64,000 nt of DNA from Larix kaempferi (GCA_027924585.1 BSBM01000307.1:11740001-11804000), one strand, 5' to 3'; numbered from the stretch's first letter, positions 24,810-36,760 are shown. The notes: generated from the letters alone by a model not told the origin. Numbers and translations are program-made.

Positions 24810-24817
24810 GTTGTAAC

Positions 24818-25238
24818 AAACTTCTCAGAGCTATATGCATCAATGTGGACTTAGTTTTGATTTACAAACTTTTCCTCATTTTCATTCAGGTTCCAATTCT
24901 TTCAAATGATCGGTTAAGTCAGAAATCAAACTCAATACAACTCTTCTTGTTGTTTGAACTAACTCAACACGGTTGCCACTTGCCACTCAAATATGTTTAA
25001 TTTTCATGTATTTATTGATACTTTCCAAATGTCTAAAAGCATCTAAACAAAATAAAAATAAGAAAAATAATATAAGCATCAAAGGCTGCAACTGTGGTTT
25101 TGTTTTACAAATTTATAGAGGTTTACATACTTTCAAATAACCAAGAAGACACTGTAATAAGCAGTAGGTTAATCAAAGCAAATGAAATTTAAAGGTTTAA
25201 CTGTTTACATTTGTTTCTGAAACAACATGCAGGGGCAC
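24818..25238. other. anonymous DNA between the hAT-like element and the left inverted-repeat arm
   Basis: No gene or repeat seen. Confidence 0.5.
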
Positions 25239-25656
25239 ATCCTTATCGTGGAAAACCTTTGGAGTCGGTAGAGCCCATAAAAGTTACATATTTTGGGGCT
25301 TGAGTTGGTAGAAGTAGAACCCCAATAGGTGCAACTTGACTCACGAAATCCTAGATAGGTAAGTATTTTTGAGATATTAAAATATCAATCAATGGCATTG
25401 AAATGAATGTGGCTGTAAATGGTGTTTTATTTTATCTCTATGTGTATATTGCAGTGTTGTTATTTTGTGCAGTTCAGTAGAGAAACCTGTTGGTAGATTA
25501 TTATGTTCAGTAGACATCAACATTCCTCATATTATTGTCTAGATTCAGACTCCATCATGTGCTTTAAATAGGAACGAGTCATTTATTATTTCTTAGAGTA
25601 CTCTGTCAGATATTCGACAATTGTCTCACTATTGCAAAGCCGAGTATCCTTCTATT

Positions 25657-25661
25657 ATAAG
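25657..25661 (+). other. empty site for element 2
   Basis: ATAAG (reverse complement of CTTAT) occurs once here, within CTATTATAAGCACACATG. In the right arm the same sequence is split by element 2, which duplicated CTTAT. This is the pre-insertion state of the target. Confidence 0.9.
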
Positions 25662-25734
25662 CACACATGAGGTTCTCTGATTATGGCGTCCAATAAAAAT
25701 TGCTTCCCTCAGCCCCTCAGAGAACCTCTCCTAT

Positions 25735-26178
25735 ATCCATTGCTCTCAGCATTTACCTGCAAGTTATAGGCAAGATTGAAGAAGTCATCCTCTAGAACCC
25801 AGCAGTCCTAAAACTCAAGCTCTCTCAGAGTCTCATAGACCCACAAACCACAAGAAATGCAACCAAACCTTGCTTATCCTTCAAATTACAGCATTAGGAT
25901 TAAAGTCTTTCAATTGCAGGGAAACATCCAAAGTGCTCCACTAGACCAGCATTGGGGTCAATTCTCCCATAGCTCTGAAACCTGAAGGTTTTCAAGTTAC
26001 TGCAACAGGACAGTGCTGCAGTCCAACCTTGGTCAAGATCAAGACCATGCTTAGAGAGCGTCAACTCTTCAAGCATCACACAACACTGCCCAATTGCAGC
26101 AATCCCATAATAGCTTCCTTGACACCCACTTAACTCCAATTTGACCAGCCTCTTACAATTCCTTGCTAACATGGTCAT
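25735..26178 (-). pseudogene. F-box/RNI-like (leucine-rich) gene fragment, left arm
   Basis: Reads MTMLARNCKRLVKLELSGCQ, then IAAIGQCCVMLEELTLSKHG, then a degenerate repeat with FRFQSYGRIDPNAGLVEH. Leucine-rich repeats of the RNI/AMN1 type are clear, and the sequence resembles the plant F-box proteins around At5g07670/At5g51370 (recognised from memory). Such proteins are substrate receptors of SCF ubiquitin ligases. A frameshift after the VCGS(V/M)R position and a TAG in the ELEF.DCW stretch break the frame. The frameshift is shared with the right arm, so it predates the duplication. There is no F-box and no C-terminal repeats, so it is a fragment only. Confidence 0.65.
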
Positions 26179-26553
26179 GTTTGGGGTTGGTTTCCGTGTT
26201 CAGGGCCTGTCGTCCATCCTTTCACTATTACCCAAGAAAATAATGGTTGGTTTTCGTGTGTGGGTATTTGTGTAACTCGTGTGAACTGGGATGGAAGCTC
26301 AGATTAGAGTGTCGGTCGCAAGCCACAATCTCCCAGCTGGGTTTTAAAGTACAGCTACTGCAAGTCATCGTCTCAGTTCGAAAAATACAAAACATGGTTT
26401 TCTTTTATTTACAGATTTGAAGTGAATGCAGGGCAGAGAAACCATTCACTTAGTTTTTGATAGGGATTATTCATTGGCTATGTGCCCACCATGATTGGGA
26501 ATGGAAATCCAATTCCTCGAAGAGGTCTTATTGTTTTTGGGTAGTAAATTCCA

Positions 26554-27036
26554 ATGGAAGACATACAATCATTTGTAGATGCATATAGGTATTCATCGTC
26601 ATCCAATAGTCCTACAAACCCTGATTGCCATCTACTTCATATTTTTTTCTTGAGAAAACCAGGTTCAGGCCCACAGCTGAGGCCCGTTTCATTTGAGGAA
26701 ACACCTGAGTAGTACGATGATATGGAGGATAAGGCTGGGGCTGACATTCGGACTGAAGGGGAGGATGCTGCAAGGCCTTCCCCAGAACTGAATAGCAGAG
26801 CAGGAATTTCTCGAGCTCCACAGTTGGTTGATTCATTCACACCGAAAAGAGCAAGAGGAGCAACTCTTGTGTGGAGGGACTTGACAATTACTATGAGGGG
26901 CAAGAGGAGATACTTTAACAAGGTCATCAAGATATCTACTGGATATGCAATGCCTGGAACACTCATTGTCCTCATGGGTTCTTCCAAATATGGAAAGTCA
27001 ACAAAACTCAGAACGCTTGCAAGTTTTGTTGCTTTC
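26554..27036 (+). pseudogene. ABCG3-like transporter first exon, left arm
   Basis: From the ATG at 26554 the frame reads MEDIQSFVDAYRYSSSSNSP, then FFLRKPGSGPQLRPVSFEET, a TAG stop at codon 53, then in the same frame to WRDLTITMRGKRRYFNKVIK, TGYAMPGTLIVLMGSSKYGKST and KLRTLA. Walker A is intact in form (GSSKYGKST). The match to the N-terminal exon of ABCG3-type half-transporters is clear from family memory. Those proteins export lipids or hormones at membranes. The coding ends after Walker A, with no transmembrane region. The TAG is present in both arms. It is a fragment and cannot make a transporter. Confidence 0.75.
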
Positions 27037-28140
27037 TATTTTAGAATGTTGCTTTTATAGTTTATTAGTAGTTGCTTTTCTATTTCTAGTTTGCTTTCTA
27101 GTTATAAGAAACAACACATGAATTGACTTAGTCTAAGTAGGGCATAGGTCTTTAGGAGTCAACAGTTCCCTATATGCATGCTTGCTACCCCTTGTTGAGT
27201 GTTCTAATCAAGGCATTCTTTCAAGCAGTCCTCGGGCACAACTCCCTAAGCTAGAATTATGTTTAGGGTTTTGTCGACCTGACATAGGTGCTCTACTAAG
27301 ACATCCTTCATTGTTGTAAACCCCAGTGTCTTCCTATTCTATAAAGCAGATTTCAAGAGCACCATTGTATTGCTTAGTGTGTTTTTGACATTTTGGGTTT
27401 GAGCTATTGCATTGTATTTTCTTCTTTTTGTATTCAATATAAGAGATATGTCATTGAGAGATCAAACTTATGTATTTTGTTGTTATTATTTTCTGCAATG
27501 TATGTCAGTAGATTTTACCATTTGAAGATTGTTGTTTTGATAGGTTTCAAGGTTTAAAGTTACCCGTGGATTTAAGATTATTATTTGAGCACAAAATATA
27601 TGTATCATGTTTAAATATTATCAAAAGGGTGGTCCAGGAGATGATATGCAACATGAGAAGTAAAATGAAAAAATAGTATACCAACAACCATAAATGAAAC
27701 AACCGACAAAACCTAGGCCTACAAGAAGGTTATAAGGGGGCGCTAGAAAGTGAGGCAACTAATGAAGAGACAACCATGTCCAAATGAAAGTAAATTGTGG
27801 CTAATAGAAAAGGAAGCAAGCGCTACTCATCATATAAATATTCTAAACCAACAGTACAAATATATGTACCCATCATGGATAATGTCTAGGGATGATGGGA
27901 TCTTGTGGAGTTCAAGTTGAGGCATTTGTTATAAGAAGGAACCAAGTTCAAATTCCAGTAGGCACACACTAGTAGAAAAACCACATTTAAGAACATGTGA
28001 AAGCTCCAAAGACCTTGACTACCCACCAATGTGGCATATAAAATAATTAACTGATTTTGTTCAAGGGTGTTATGGAGTAAATCCTCTTGTTTAAAAAAAA
28101 TATATGACACTTCTTGTAAATAAAATCAAATTGAGAGTCC

Positions 28141-28180
<40 letters not shown>

Positions 28181-30276
28181 TACAGTCCGTATCTTTGGAA
28201 GGATTGAACCTGGGTCTGGGTTCCAAAAGTGAAAGAAAAGATAAATAGGAAACCTAAGAAAGGTTGATATGACGAAGTGCAAGCATTAACCACTTTTCAA
28301 TAGTCCATGCTTCCATGTATTTCTGGGACATGTACCACACGGCTTGATTTAACAGCCATGGCAGCACCACTAATTAACAACCCCCTTGTAAGTGTTCTTG
28401 TCACCTATTTGAGGAATTGAACATGGTGGGAGCTATGACACTACCTTGCTTTCACCAATCTGGTTATCAATAGGGGAACCACCCTCTTGATGTGAATGAT
28501 GGTGCAATAGAGTAGGAAACAACCCTATTCTATTGGCAGTGTTGAGCTTGAGAACATGACAGACCACCGGCCCATCAAAGGCACTTTGAGAAAATGGTGT
28601 AAAAATGGATCATCGAGACTCCATTGTGGTGAGGATTTGAGACATGCACTTTAGACTCGTCAACTTGACCTAAGGCACTGTTTGGACAGGACATACCAAA
28701 AAGTCACAAGCATGATTGTCCATTACACAAAATTCTCTCCTGTCACCCACGCCAAACAAATATTAAAATAACAAAAAATATTAAAAAAAAGAAAAACAAA
28801 ATGAGGTTACCTTGAGATCGATGTTTGAATATGATGCCAGATAGCAACCGAGGGCAGGATCCTTGAGTATTGAAGACCATTTACCGGGCCATATTTTTCT
28901 ATTCCCGCTTGAAGAGTCACCTCCTCTTCCTTTATCCATTTATGCTTTGGTGCACACATTGATTCAAACCCTACCAAACAATACAAACCCTTCCGCTACC
29001 TTGATATCCATGTTGTTTCAAATAATACATGAATTTTGATATTCCAGGGTTTAAATTATATCTAACATAGTGGGTTCGGTATTTTGTCTTCCACAGAAAA
29101 TTGCATTGCAAAAGAAATATGACTTCAAATAACTTTAACCCTTCTGGTTGTTTTCAAGTATGGATGTAAAGATCAAGACCAAGAACTAAAACTCTCCCTG
29201 ACCCCCACCAAGCGCAAGATTTGAAGATTTTTACAGGTGGAGATTGCTCCCAAGGACTCATCACCGAATTGATGCAGTTCAAGTTATTGTAGCATTGTGC
29301 ATTTCTCAGCAAGACAAGCCAGTCCCGCCCCGAAAGAATTATTTATCCTACATCGTGTTTGCAAGCCCTAGGTGGAGTCAATTGGAATCGAACACTAGAC
29401 CACGACGAAGTGAACATCATAGAGAAGAGTTTCCCCCGAAAATAAAAAAATGAAAATGCAAAAATAACGACATTCGAAAACGGAAATGAACTCAAACCTG
29501 GTTAAAAGGGAGCCAAATTGCGCCCACAAGGCATCAATTTGAAACACCTGAGCTGCATATCTTAAAAATTAGATGAATTCGAGCTCATAATCGACCAAAT
29601 CAGATCGGTTTTACGTGTATATGCCAAGCCAGGGGTTCGATCATCCGTCCTTCAAACCCTCGTGCGGTCTTGGCTTAAAATATATCATGAGGTGTAAGCT
29701 CTCCTCAAAGGGCCTCTACTCCATCATCCGTTGTCATATTATTAAGGAAATGTTGAACCCTAAGCCTCTCCACAAAGGGAAAAAGCTCTCGTATTGCTCT
29801 AACGAGGAATCCAACTATGTAGTAGCAATTTTGGAACATGCAAGCCGCGTGAAGTGACTAGATCTGGGATCCGCACAGAAACCAGAACCAGGGCTCGGAA
29901 TGGGCAAGCGGCCAAAATAGTAGACCGACCGCGAAAATAGAAGAAGATGATTGATCATGAAAATAGTAGGCGTGGCATCATTTCATTGGTTGAATGAGTT
30001 AGGTATGTAGCTGTAGTGGTCTTTCGTTGTTTGAACACTTACAACGTAACGAGGTCTTTGGCCATGAAGAATGTAATTTGTTTTATCTTAATAAAAAACA
30101 TTAAGTTTTCAATCACACGCATGATTCCCACAAAGCGAATGGTACCCATTAGGCTTTCTTTCAGCTTCCCATTAGACTAAAGTACGTGCAACAGTACGAC
30201 TTGTAGTGGTTACCCTGTACCATTACACTTTACTCAACAAATGTGATTAAAGCAAATGCATCTCTAACTCCTTGTA
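27037..30276. other. remainder of left arm, no supported gene
   Basis: Mostly non-coding. It contains a short (AACT)n run joined to (TA)n at about 28138-28180, a B-box-like GTTCAAATTC near 27950 and a GTTCGATTCC-like stretch (reverse strand, near 29385) that might be tRNA-derived repeat remnants. An 80-codon ORF at 29615-29857 is mirrored in the right arm with stops in the alternative readings; I do not recognise it. Confidence 0.4.
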
Positions 30277-30339
30277 TACGTATAACGAAGGTCGTTCTCT
30301 TATGTCTTCCCCGACTCTCGCCTTCCAGGCAGTCGGGTT

Positions 30340-30960
30340 TCCGTATAACATGATCCACACCGGGTTTCCTCCCAATCTCTATAAACCCCCCCCAGGAATG
30401 TTCACAATGAAGGTCGTCGTGTCCATGGGAGGATGACCAATCTTACACGTAAGTCCCCTCCCAATCTCTATAAACCCCCCCAAGGAATGTTCACAATGAA
30501 GGTCATCGTGTCCATGGGAGGATGACCAATCTTACACGCAAATTCACCCCAAGGAATGTTCACAATGAAGGTCGTCGTGTCCATGGGAGGGCGACCAATC
30601 TTACACGCAAGTCCACCCCAAGGAATGTTCACAATGAAGGTCGCCCCCCAAGGAATGTTCACAATTAAGGTTGTCGTGAGGACGACCAAACTTACATGTA
30701 AGTCCTCCCAACCCCTATAAACGCAAGCCCACCCCAAGGAATGTTCACAATGAAGGACGACCAAACTTACATGTAAGTCCTCCCAGTTCACAATGAAGGT
30801 CGACGCGTGTAAGTCCTCCCAACCGTTATAAACCCCCCCCTCTCCCTGCCCAGTTCGACGTGAGGACACGCAAGTCCACCCCCCCTCCCAGTTCGACGTG
30901 AGGACACACAAGTCCACCCCAAGGAATGTTCACAATGAAGGTCGTCGTGAGCAGGCCTGG
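30340..30960 (+). repeat. C-rich tandem array A with TATAAA units
   Basis: At least seven degenerate units built on AGGAATGTTCACAATGAAGG, GACCAATCTTACACGCAAGT and CTATAAACCCCCCC. TATAAA occurs near 30381, 30467, 30714 and 30825. Units vary in length and order through internal deletions. It is strikingly C-rich against AT-rich surroundings. Confidence 0.8.
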
Positions 30961-31299
30961 AATTTCAAATTTTCACCGCCCGTCAAGTCAAAATTTAATG
31001 ACGGTTACTAATTTTCATTGCCTATCATTTTACGTTTGATTAAACTTCACAAAGTGTCAAATTTTTTATGTTATATTCAAATATTTGCAATTTGTTTTAC
31101 CATTTTAGTTTAAAATCAATCTAAGGTCCACAAAATTCATGCTTTACATATTGGTATTATCTTCTCCAAAGGACTTGTTCAAATATACAATAGCCTCGTG
31201 CATTAGTATAATAGTGCAAGGAATTGAGGGTGTATGGACGACAATAGTGCAAGAATGCTGCGTTATGGCACATGTGGAGTTGAGGAACGTGAGGTCTCA

Positions 31300-32335
31300 T
31301 TGTTTTCCAAGCAGTGTGCCCCCCTTGCTGGAGCAGAAGCACCGGGCCCCCCCTTCTCCTCCTCCTCCTCCTGCCAAAACCTACACGCAAGTCGTGCTAT
31401 AACCCCCCCCTGCCGGAGCAGAAGCACTGGACCCCCCGCCTCCTGCTGGAGCAGAAGCACCGGAAGTCGTCCGAGTTCGTGACGCTCTACGGCGATAAAC
31501 CACCTCAGGGAATGTGGAACCTACACGCCCGGCCCCCCCCCTCCTGCCGGAGCAGAAGTAGCGGGCACCGGCAAGGAGGACAAAGGAAGTCGTCCGAGTT
31601 CGTGACGCTCTACGGCGATAAAACCACCTCAGGGAATGTGCAATGGCCAAAACTTACACACGAAAGTCGCGCTATAAACTCGCCCCCACCGTGGCCGATC
31701 GCAAGTCCGCGCTATAAACCCCCCCTCTCCAGAAGCTGGAGCAGAAGGGAATGTGGAATGGCCAAAGGCCAAAACTTACACGCAATGGCCAAAGGCCAAA
31801 ACTTACACGCAAGTCGCGCTATAAACCCCCCCCTCTCCAGAAGCTGGAGCAGAAGGGAATGTGGAATGTGGAATGGCCAAAACTTAGACGCAAGTCGACC
31901 TAAACTCCAAACTCCCCCGACCCAAACTCCAAACTCCCCCCTCGCCTCTCCAGAAGGGAATGTGGAATGGCCAAAACTTACACGCAAGTCGACCTAAACT
32001 CCAAACTCCCCCGACCCCCCCCGCTCCAGAAGCTGGAGCAGAAGGGAATGTGGAATGGCCAAAACTTACACGCAAGTCGACCTAAACTCCAAACTCCCCC
32101 GACCTAAACTGCAAACTCCCCCCCAGCGTGGGAAGAAGTGGCTTCCCCGATCGCAAGTCGACCTTAAGGAATGTCCAAAACTTACACGCAAGTCGCGCTA
32201 TAACAACCCCCGCCCCCAGCGTGGGAAGCTATTCCACGGCGAGCAGAGCAGCCCCCAGCGTGGGAAGCTATAAACCGCCCCCCCTTTCTCCCTCCAGAAG
32301 CGTGGGAATAGAAGAAGCGGCTTCCACGGCGAGCA
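31300..32335 (+). repeat. C-rich tandem array B with TATAAA units
   Basis: Related units built on GGAATGTGGAATGGCCAAAA, CTTACACGCAAGTCGCGCTA and TAAACCCCCC, alternating with CCAGAAGCTGGAGCAGAAG. Copies are seen near 31620, 31750, 31790, 31860, 31960, 32050 and 32170. TATAAA lies near 31672, 31712, 31822 and 32270. The last unit sits about 110 bp upstream of the ATG at 32380. The long ORFs here on both strands are by-products of a repeat that is GC-rich and poor in stops. Confidence 0.8.
32268..32278 (+). promoter_or_regulatory. possible core promoter (last TATA unit of the array)
   Basis: GCTATAAACCG lies about 110 bp before the ATG at 32380 and is followed by a C/T-rich stretch. Spacing is suitable for a TATA box, a start site about 30 bp downstream, and a short leader. 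Inferred only. Confidence 0.35.
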
Positions 32336-32379
32336 GAGCAGACCTGGTACCTACCTGTGAGCAGTCCTTGGAACCGCAG

Positions 32380-32769
32380 ATGTCCCAGTCCCAGCCAGAG
32401 GGTAAGTGGTTAAAGCTTTATCTGTTCTTTCAAGGAACGCTTCTCAGTAGCGTGTACTCTGCCCAGTTACCGGAGGGGTCGATGGGCTGTACTGCGCCTT
32501 GGAGGCGGACTCCGATTATTCTCTCAGTGCTCGCGTCCACAGCAATGACTGTATGCCTCGTTGGGAATCTGTTCCAGCAGTTTCGCCTATTTAAACCTGG
32601 GCAACAAGAACTCGAAGATCTTGAAAATGGACATGGATTGACGATGGGGAACTGCCGTCTCTTTTCCGCTGAAAGGAGATGGTGGCTGCTAAAAACTTCT
32701 GCATTTGTCGCCGTATTTTTAACATTCTCCGTCTGCATCTCGTTCTCCTGCACGCGTCTGCTTTGCTGA
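32380..32769 (+). CDS. candidate small membrane protein or first exon, unknown
   Basis: ATG at 32380 (MSQSQPEG) opens a 129-codon frame with two hydrophobic segments, IILSVLASTAMTVCLVGNLF and LLKTSAFVAVFLTFSVCISF, the second near the C-terminus. No family is recognised. A strong donor-like GGTAAGTGG begins at about 32400, so an alternative model has a short first exon ending there. A pyrimidine-rich tract with acceptor-like GTGTACAG at about 33110-33117 precedes open sequence. The upstream TATA array and GC content make this the best candidate for a transcribed unit in the window. The frame extends upstream into the repeat array, but I prefer this ATG because the upstream part is repeat. Confidence 0.3.
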   Translation: MSQSQPEGKWLKLYLFFQGTLLSSVYSAQLPEGSMGCTAPWRRTPIILSVLASTAMTVCLVGNLFQQFRLFKPGQQELEDLENGHGLTMGNCRLFSAERRWWLLKTSAFVAVFLTFSVCISFSCTRLLC

Positions 32770-33775
32770 GAGGTCTGTTTCTTCTCACTCTCTCCCAAAT
32801 AGTTCACGGTTTAAGCTCTGTTTCAATTTCAATGTCGTTAATTCACTGCTTAAGCTCTGTTTCGCTTTCAATCAGGCTGCACCTCATCAGCTAATCTGTG
32901 AACTACAAAGGATTTTATTAACCCATGTAGGCGTTGTCATGGTTTTAACTTTTAACTCTTTTTTCTATGTTTTTAATGTGTACCGGCAGACGCTAGGGAA
33001 TGAGCTGCCTTGTTTGTGTCTCTTTGTCTCGGATGGAATAAGCTGTCCTTTTCTCTTTTTAAAGATTCAGAACATCTAATCTGATTTTAATTCTTTTCTT
33101 TCTCATACGTGTACAGATACTGTATGCAGTGGAGACAGCGCTGGAGTCCAAGGAAATTCTGAGGCAGAGCAAACACAAATTTCCTTGGATGGTTTTTCAA
33201 CACTACAGTGGATTTGTGGGTTTATGATGGGTTTGAGGCTTAATATCATATATAAATAGTATATAGGTATCAGATAAATACTTTAGTTGTTGTGGAGATT
33301 ACATACTTATTGCAGGTTCATAGGCATTTTCTCCAACTCCTTGTTGGATTTTTGGTTCGTTTGGATACTATTCGGCTTTATACTATGTGCTATTTTTTGT
33401 CTTTGTGTCCAGGCCTTGGGCTGTTTTGGACTTATATATTTGTATTTATGTCTTTAAATATGTCTTTATGGTACTTGGATATTATGACACATGAAGATGT
33501 TTGGTATGGATTTATTTTAAGGATAAGACACATTCAGGGAGTCTCTTTGTTCTAAAACTTATAAGATATAAGTAGATTATAGATTTTATGATCTGGTGTT
33601 GAAAAAATATTATTGATTTAATGGATTTTATGATGTAGTGTTAAAAAATATTGTGGATTTTATGAATTTTATGGATTTAAATATGAAATTTGTATATTGG
33701 AAATTGTAAAATAAAACTTAAAACATTTTTTATATCAAATAGGTGGCTAAGAGACCACTAAACACAGGTCAAACA
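32770..33775. other. possible intron and 3' part of the candidate transcript
   Basis: T-rich sequence, a putative acceptor near 33117, then a short open stretch to about 33240 (GVQGNSEAEQTQISLDGF in one frame). AT-rich and featureless after that. Confidence 0.25.
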
Positions 33776-33900
33776 TTTTTTTTTTAGTTAAAAACCATAC
33801 TATTATTATTTATATATGAATCAAATAATACAAATGAATATAAGTCCAAGTAATAAACTTATCATACAGCCACTGTATACCCTTTACAATTTCCATCAAA
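33776..33900 (-). mobile_element. LINE 3' end fragment
   Basis: A T run at 33778-33788 (A-tail on the minus strand) is followed by a segment matching the 3' end of the LINE at 35163 (shared ATACTATT.TTATTTATA and GAATCAAATAATACA). It is a short, 5'-truncated copy. Confidence 0.5.
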
Positions 33901-35162
33901 TATTAATAACTATGTCTGGAAAAATCTAATATTTTTTATAAAAAGATTAATAACAATCTAATATTTTTTTAAAAAAATTAATAAAAATCTAATTTTTTTT
34001 TTTTAAATTAATAAAAATCTAATTTTTTTTTTTTAAATTAATAAAAATCTAATTTTTTTTTTTAAAATTAATACATTTATCATCATAACACTAGTACTTC
34101 TCTCTGATTTAATAGATTTGTTGTTGCAACTTTGTTGACCTTGATCTCCAACATTCTTTAATTTTATAAAATAGTTTAAATTTCATAATCATGGATTTTC
34201 TCTAATTTGATAAATTGAAAATAAGTCAAGGTAAAAAGCTTTTATAAATAATAAACAAAGTAGAATTGGGAAGTTAACAAACAAGACACTTCTTTGTTGT
34301 AAGATTAAGATAATTATGACTCACAACCCAATGTCTTCAAACCATGAGCATGAGTCTTCTATTAATATCCATAAAGAAAAGATGCTAAACTGAATTATAC
34401 ACATTTAACATTGATAAATATTTTTTTTCTTTAATATAAATGTCAAAAATATTTGGTTATATTTGGTTCAACATCCTAATGTGGTTTATTGATGTTGGTA
34501 TAAAAATATTGGAAGGACAACTAAACATTAAGCAAAAGTATGAATAAGTTTAACTCCATTAGTTTATGCGGAGTTTAGTCCTATCAAATGTTTGATTCAA
34601 ATCAATCCAGGGGCAGCCACTTGGAATAATTTCATAGCGCGTCATTAGAACACCGAACACCGCCTTGAATTGAAGCAAAGGGTTGAATTAACCCCCAAAA
34701 AAGATTAAATAATATTTTTGAATGATGGCTACGCTCTAGATTGACATATGCTTGATCTTGCGAATGATTCCTACTTCAACCAAAAACAAAATATGGCTAC
34801 GCTCTAGATTGGCATATGCTTAATATTGAATTAAGCCCAAAAAAACATTAAGATCTTGTGAGTGATTGATTTTAACTCTCATAAACAACATGATTAATGT
34901 ATTTTAATATAAAAGTTATGAAACTTAAATTGAATTATTTAGTCAAAAAGCAAAAAGGTTTTGCTTGCCCATTAAGAAATCTAAGATTCCAAGTGAGTAT
35001 TCTTGAACAGTATAGATTCTAATTCTCTATAAACAATTATTAAATACAACTGTATTCTCTAAACCATTAATAAGAATCTATTGAGGAAAAGACAACCATG
35101 CAGGAGGAGTATCCATTGATGTTGTAGTGGATGAAAAAAAGCCATGTAGGAGTATCTAACCA
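33901..35162. other. AT-rich DNA with short tandem repeats
   Basis: Contains about four copies of a ~36-bp unit (AATTAATAAAAATCTAA plus a T run; about 33950-34075) and a ~75-bp duplication containing GGCTACGCTCTAGATTG (34727 and 34795). No gene is seen. Confidence 0.6.
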
Positions 35163-36760
35163 TTTTTTTTCCACGAAAAAAAGCATACTATTGTTATTTA
35201 TAAGCTGAATCAAATAATACATGATGTTAACATAGATACTGTTGTTAATACATGATCAAAGCCTATCTGCTTCTCTCATCATCAACAAAAAACAAAATAA
35301 ATACAATATCTAATAACCAAAAAATGGTGTCCAGCAGTCACTAGTGAAGGAAGTACGTAGTGCCAGAGTCAATCAGAATATTCTCACAATATTCATCCCA
35401 ATGTAAAAAGCCCTCCTCTCCCTCCAAAGCCTGCTTTGATAGCTGGTCAATCTGAGAATTAAATTCCCTATAAATATGCTCCAGTGATATAGCACTGACA
35501 AATTTCAGTTCAAATTTAATTCTATTGCACCAATAGAAAAAATTTAGCACTTGTAAATCATATCCTCCCTTTGCCCATTTGATAGTGACTCGGGAGTCAC
35601 CAAATATCTTTACCCTTGCCAAACCAAAGTGATTTGCCACGCGTGTGACACACCAAATGACCAATAGCTATGCCTTCGTGTTAGTCCCCTTACCACATTT
35701 CAGTCGAAGATTGAAGTAGTGTTCATGGCTGAGGAAGATGACTCCCCCAGCACCACAATGCCCCATATTTGATGCCCCATCAAATAGTAGAGTAGGATCA
35801 TCAACAGGAAGATGAAAATGCCCAATATCCTGCCCAGCAGGTATTGCCTCAACTTTCAGGTATTGTAAATATTGACGTAATGCAGAAGTATAAGAATTAT
35901 CCAGGTCAGGAACATGGTTCTCAAATATAGCTTTGTTTCGTGCCCACCAAATAACCCAGCATATCAAAACTGGCAGAGTATAGTGTGTCTTGCAGGTCTT
36001 AATCCATGAATGTAAGCCAGATTCAACACTATTGCCACCCCATTCCACCATAATACCAAAATTCTGAAAAAATTTCCCCCGTAAACTTCTAAAGAAAGGA
36101 CATTCTATGAACAGATGAGTTGATGATTCTGCATTTTTCTTACAGATAATGCACAGGTCTGACCCAATACAACCCTTCAAAATAAGGTTATCCCACGTTT
36201 TTAATTTATCAAGAAGCACAAACCAGATAAAACATTTAAGTTTCAACGGTATCTGCCAGTACCAAATAACATTATACCACCAATGGTTGGGGTAAATACA
36301 TCTCCTCTTAATCATGTAACTGTATGCAGAGCTAGCAGTAATCTTTCCAGTGACTGCGTTACCTGCCCAAACAATTAAATCATCCTCGGTATTGAGATGA
36401 ATGCCTGCATTGTTTAAAGTATATACATAGCGTTCCTATTCAGATATGAAGTTTCGTGGAATCTTCAAATCCATAGCATCAACCCAATAGCTCTGTGGAC
36501 TATCTTTAACAATAGAGTTCAAGGTAATAACTCCAGCATTCCTAAGTGACATAACAAGCGCAGGAGAAATTTTGTAATCAACATTTAAACCCACGATAGG
36601 ATCTATACCAACAGCCACTTCCTGCCCATTCCCAATTCTCCAACACAGCTCCGCCACTAGCCAACAATAGACTTTCAAGAAACCATTCCAAATGGGTGAG
36701 ACCCCTCTCACATTTTTTTGGGGCTTCCTAAGCCAATGCAACCGTGACATTTGGGACTTT
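35163..36760 (-). mobile_element. L1-type LINE 3' portion (zf-RVT and RNase H)
   Basis: 5'-truncated non-LTR retrotransposon. The minus-strand coding runs from about 36750 to 35341. A segment with WRIGNGQEVAVGIDP is followed by a TAG at about 36434. Then comes the zinc-binding RT tail (PLKLKCFIWFVLLDKLKTWD, LCIICKKNAESSTHLFIECP, CxxC...H...C), and an RNase H domain from DGASNMGHCGAGGVIF through VKIFGDSRVTIKWAKGG to EHIYREFNSQIDQLSKQAL. A frame break near 35668 splits RNase H. The 3' UTR and A-tail reach 35163. The catalytic RT core is missing. Confidence 0.85.

Larger units (their letters stand above)
25239..30276 (+). repeat. left arm of 5.04-kb inverted duplication
   Basis: Reverse-complement match to 37758-42372 joined to 54234-54651. 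The outer edge is ATCCTTATCG (25239), the inner edge CTCCTTGTA (ending 30276). In the ABCG-like exon the two arms' conceptual translations differ at 7 of 112 residues, so identity is high but not recent-perfect. Differences include short tandem repeat length near 28138-28180. The arm carries an F-box/RNI fragment (minus) and an ABCG3-like exon (plus). This arm has no element 2 insertion. Confidence 0.92.

Noticed and set aside
26554-27060. ABCG-like ORF as a live transporter gene
   Set aside because: It has an in-frame TAG at codon 53, ends after Walker A and lacks all membrane segments. The mirror copy has the same defects.
27940-27975. B-box-like GTTCAAATTC, possibly a SINE or tRNA
   Set aside because: No convincing A box at the right distance, no cloverleaf and no target duplication found. 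The same applies to the GTTCGATTCC-like site near 29385/38645.
30468-30917. 149-codon minus-strand ORF with repeated VNIPWG-type segments
   Set aside because: It is translation of tandem array A; the repetition comes from the DNA repeat.
31234-32075. Long ORFs on both strands in the C-rich region (for example 31314-31997 plus, 31381-31650 minus)
   Set aside because: They lie entirely within tandem repeats with a GC-rich, stop-poor unit, overlap each other on both strands, and have low-complexity products.
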